From Herbaspirillum sp. DW155 (GTDB taxonomy: Bacteria; Pseudomonadota; Gammaproteobacteria; Burkholderiales; Burkholderiaceae_D): DNA of 64,000 bases. A program made the position numbers and the translations under genes. Positions 63,160-64,000 of the stretch are shown here, in pieces. Numbering within the stretch: the stretch's first letter is position 1; each line of letters begins with the position of its first letter. The notes under the pieces were generated by a model that saw only the letters and a program-made list of their open reading frames with translations, had not been told where the DNA came from and did no database searches. Location of the stretch: positions 3,906,001 to 3,970,000 of the forward strand of contig NZ_AP029028.1 in assembly GCF_037076565.1 (NCBI RefSeq), written 5' to 3'.

Positions 63160-64000
63160 ATGTCCATGTCCTCCACGACTTCTCCTCTCACCGATTCCCT
63201 TCCTGCTGACGCCACGCCCGCGCCGGATTCGCCCACCGCCCGCAAATCGGCGCTGGCGGCACTGCGCGGGCTGGCGCCCTTCCTCGCGCCCTACAAGAAG
63301 CAATTCCTGCTGGCCGGGCTGGCCCTGCTGGTGGCAGCGGGCGCCACGCTGGCCGTGCCGTATGCCTTCAAGCAGATGATCGACCTCGGCTTTGGCGCGG
63401 CCGGCAGCAAGAGCGCCAGCCACATCAACCTGTATTTTCTGGCGCTGTTTGGCGTGGCCTGCGTGCTGGGAGTGGCCACGGCAGCGCGCTTCTACATGGT
63501 GTCCTGGCTGGGCGAACGGGTCACGGCCGACCTGCGCAGCGCGGTCTATGCGCACGTGGTGACGCAAAGCACCGAATTCTTCGAGACCACCAAGACCGGC
63601 GAAGTGCTCTCGCGCCTGACCACCGACACCACGCTCATCCAGACCCTGGTCGGCACCAGCATCTCCATGGCGCTGCGCAATGCGCTGCTGTTTCTGGGCG
63701 GCATGAGCATGCTCTTCATTACGAGCGCAAAGCTGACGTCCATCATCATCGTCATGCTGGCGGCGGTGGTGCTGCCCATCGTGTTTTACGGGCGCCGCGT
63801 ACGCAAGCTCTCGCGCGCCTCGCAGGACCGCGTGGCCGATGCTGCCGCCATGGCCGGTGAAATCCTCAATGCCATGCCCACCGTGCAAGCTTTCACGCAT
63901 GAAGAGATCGAGGCACGCCGCTTCGGCGAATCGGTCGAGCGCGCTTTCCAGACCGCCATGGACCGCATCCGCGCGCGCTCGCTGCTGACCGTGGTGGCGA
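63160..64000 (+). CDS. MsbA/ABCB-type exporter, N-terminal part (cut by window edge)
   Basis: 280 residues are visible from ATG 63160; ATG 63166 two codons on is equally possible. After a Pro/Ser/Thr/Asp-rich N-terminus of about 35 residues comes the ABC transporter transmembrane domain. Helix 1 is about 47-68 (FLLAGLALLVAAGATLAVPY), helix 2 about 88-108, helices 3-4 about 165-215. The coupling segments ADLRSAVYAHVV, FFETTKTGEVLSRLTTDT and ADAAAMAGEILNAMPTVQAFT are typical of half-size exporters of the ABCB-BAC group. The ATPase domain lies beyond the window. Substrate unknown; lipids or drugs are usual. Confidence 0.9.
   Translation, partial: MSMSSTTSPLTDSLPADATPAPDSPTARKSALAALRGLAPFLAPYKKQFLLAGLALLVAAGATLAVPYAFKQMIDLGFGAAGSKSASHINLYFLALFGVACVLGVATAARFYMVSWLGERVTADLRSAVYAHVVTQSTEFFETTKTGEVLSRLTTDTTLIQTLVGTSISMALRNALLFLGGMSMLFITSAKLTSIIIVMLAAVVLPIVFYGRRVRKLSRASQDRVADAAAMAGEILNAMPTVQAFTHEEIEARRFGESVERAFQTAMDRIRARSLLTVVA

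Overview
The window looks like chromosome of a high-GC betaproteobacterium of the Burkholderiales, most likely Oxalobacteraceae and close to Herbaspirillum. This rests on the neighbourhood dnaQ-rnhA-methyltransferase-gloB-mltD beside tRNA-Val, the yeast-type LeuA, FabI and the strong C/G third-position bias. The genus is an inference from gene content, not from a comparison.

Layout. 1-5281 (minus): a signalling operon of CHASE3-GAF hybrid kinase with three receiver domains, CheR, CheB and the start of a further receiver protein. 5491-6461: a DUF1345 membrane protein and a 72-residue hypothetical. 6570-11956: a TctE/OmpR-type two-component pair divergent from a Fiu-like siderophore receptor and a PiuC/YbiX dioxygenase, with a Fur-like site and a perfect 11-bp hairpin between them. 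12004-13419: MdtD-like exporter. 13521-16511: an SsuABC/TauABC-type importer whose operon contains a REP-like inverted repeat pair. 16810-18853: a second TctD/TctE-type pair, followed by a second REP-like pair. 19217-26848: a pentitol (probably xylitol) operon of binding protein, two permeases, polyol dehydrogenase, ATPase, AraC regulator and xylulokinase.

27028-36379 is the accessory region: an orphan type VI secretion island of VgrG, a frame-disrupted DUF4123 adaptor, a VasX/BTH_I2691-like effector with a membrane-inserting C-terminus, and a membrane immunity protein. These are followed by a second, headless copy of the effector C-terminal 273 residues with its own diverged immunity protein, and then PAAR. 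A decayed third immunity tail marks the junction. The AT-rich 3' part of the effector and both immunity genes contrast with the GC-rich surroundings, which suggests horizontal acquisition and toxin/immunity diversification.

36408-64000 returns to core genome: DUF2130 protein, tRNA-Val(CAC), dnaQ, rnhA, a methyltransferase, gloB, mltD, yejABEF peptide importer, fabI, rhlE with a long structured leader, the pqiA-pqiA-pqiB-pqiC lipid-transport operon, leuA preceded by a leucine-rich leader peptide, an nnrS remnant, a chemoreceptor with a CheR-docking tail, egtD-egtB for ergothioneine, and the 5' part of an MsbA-like ABC exporter cut by the window edge.
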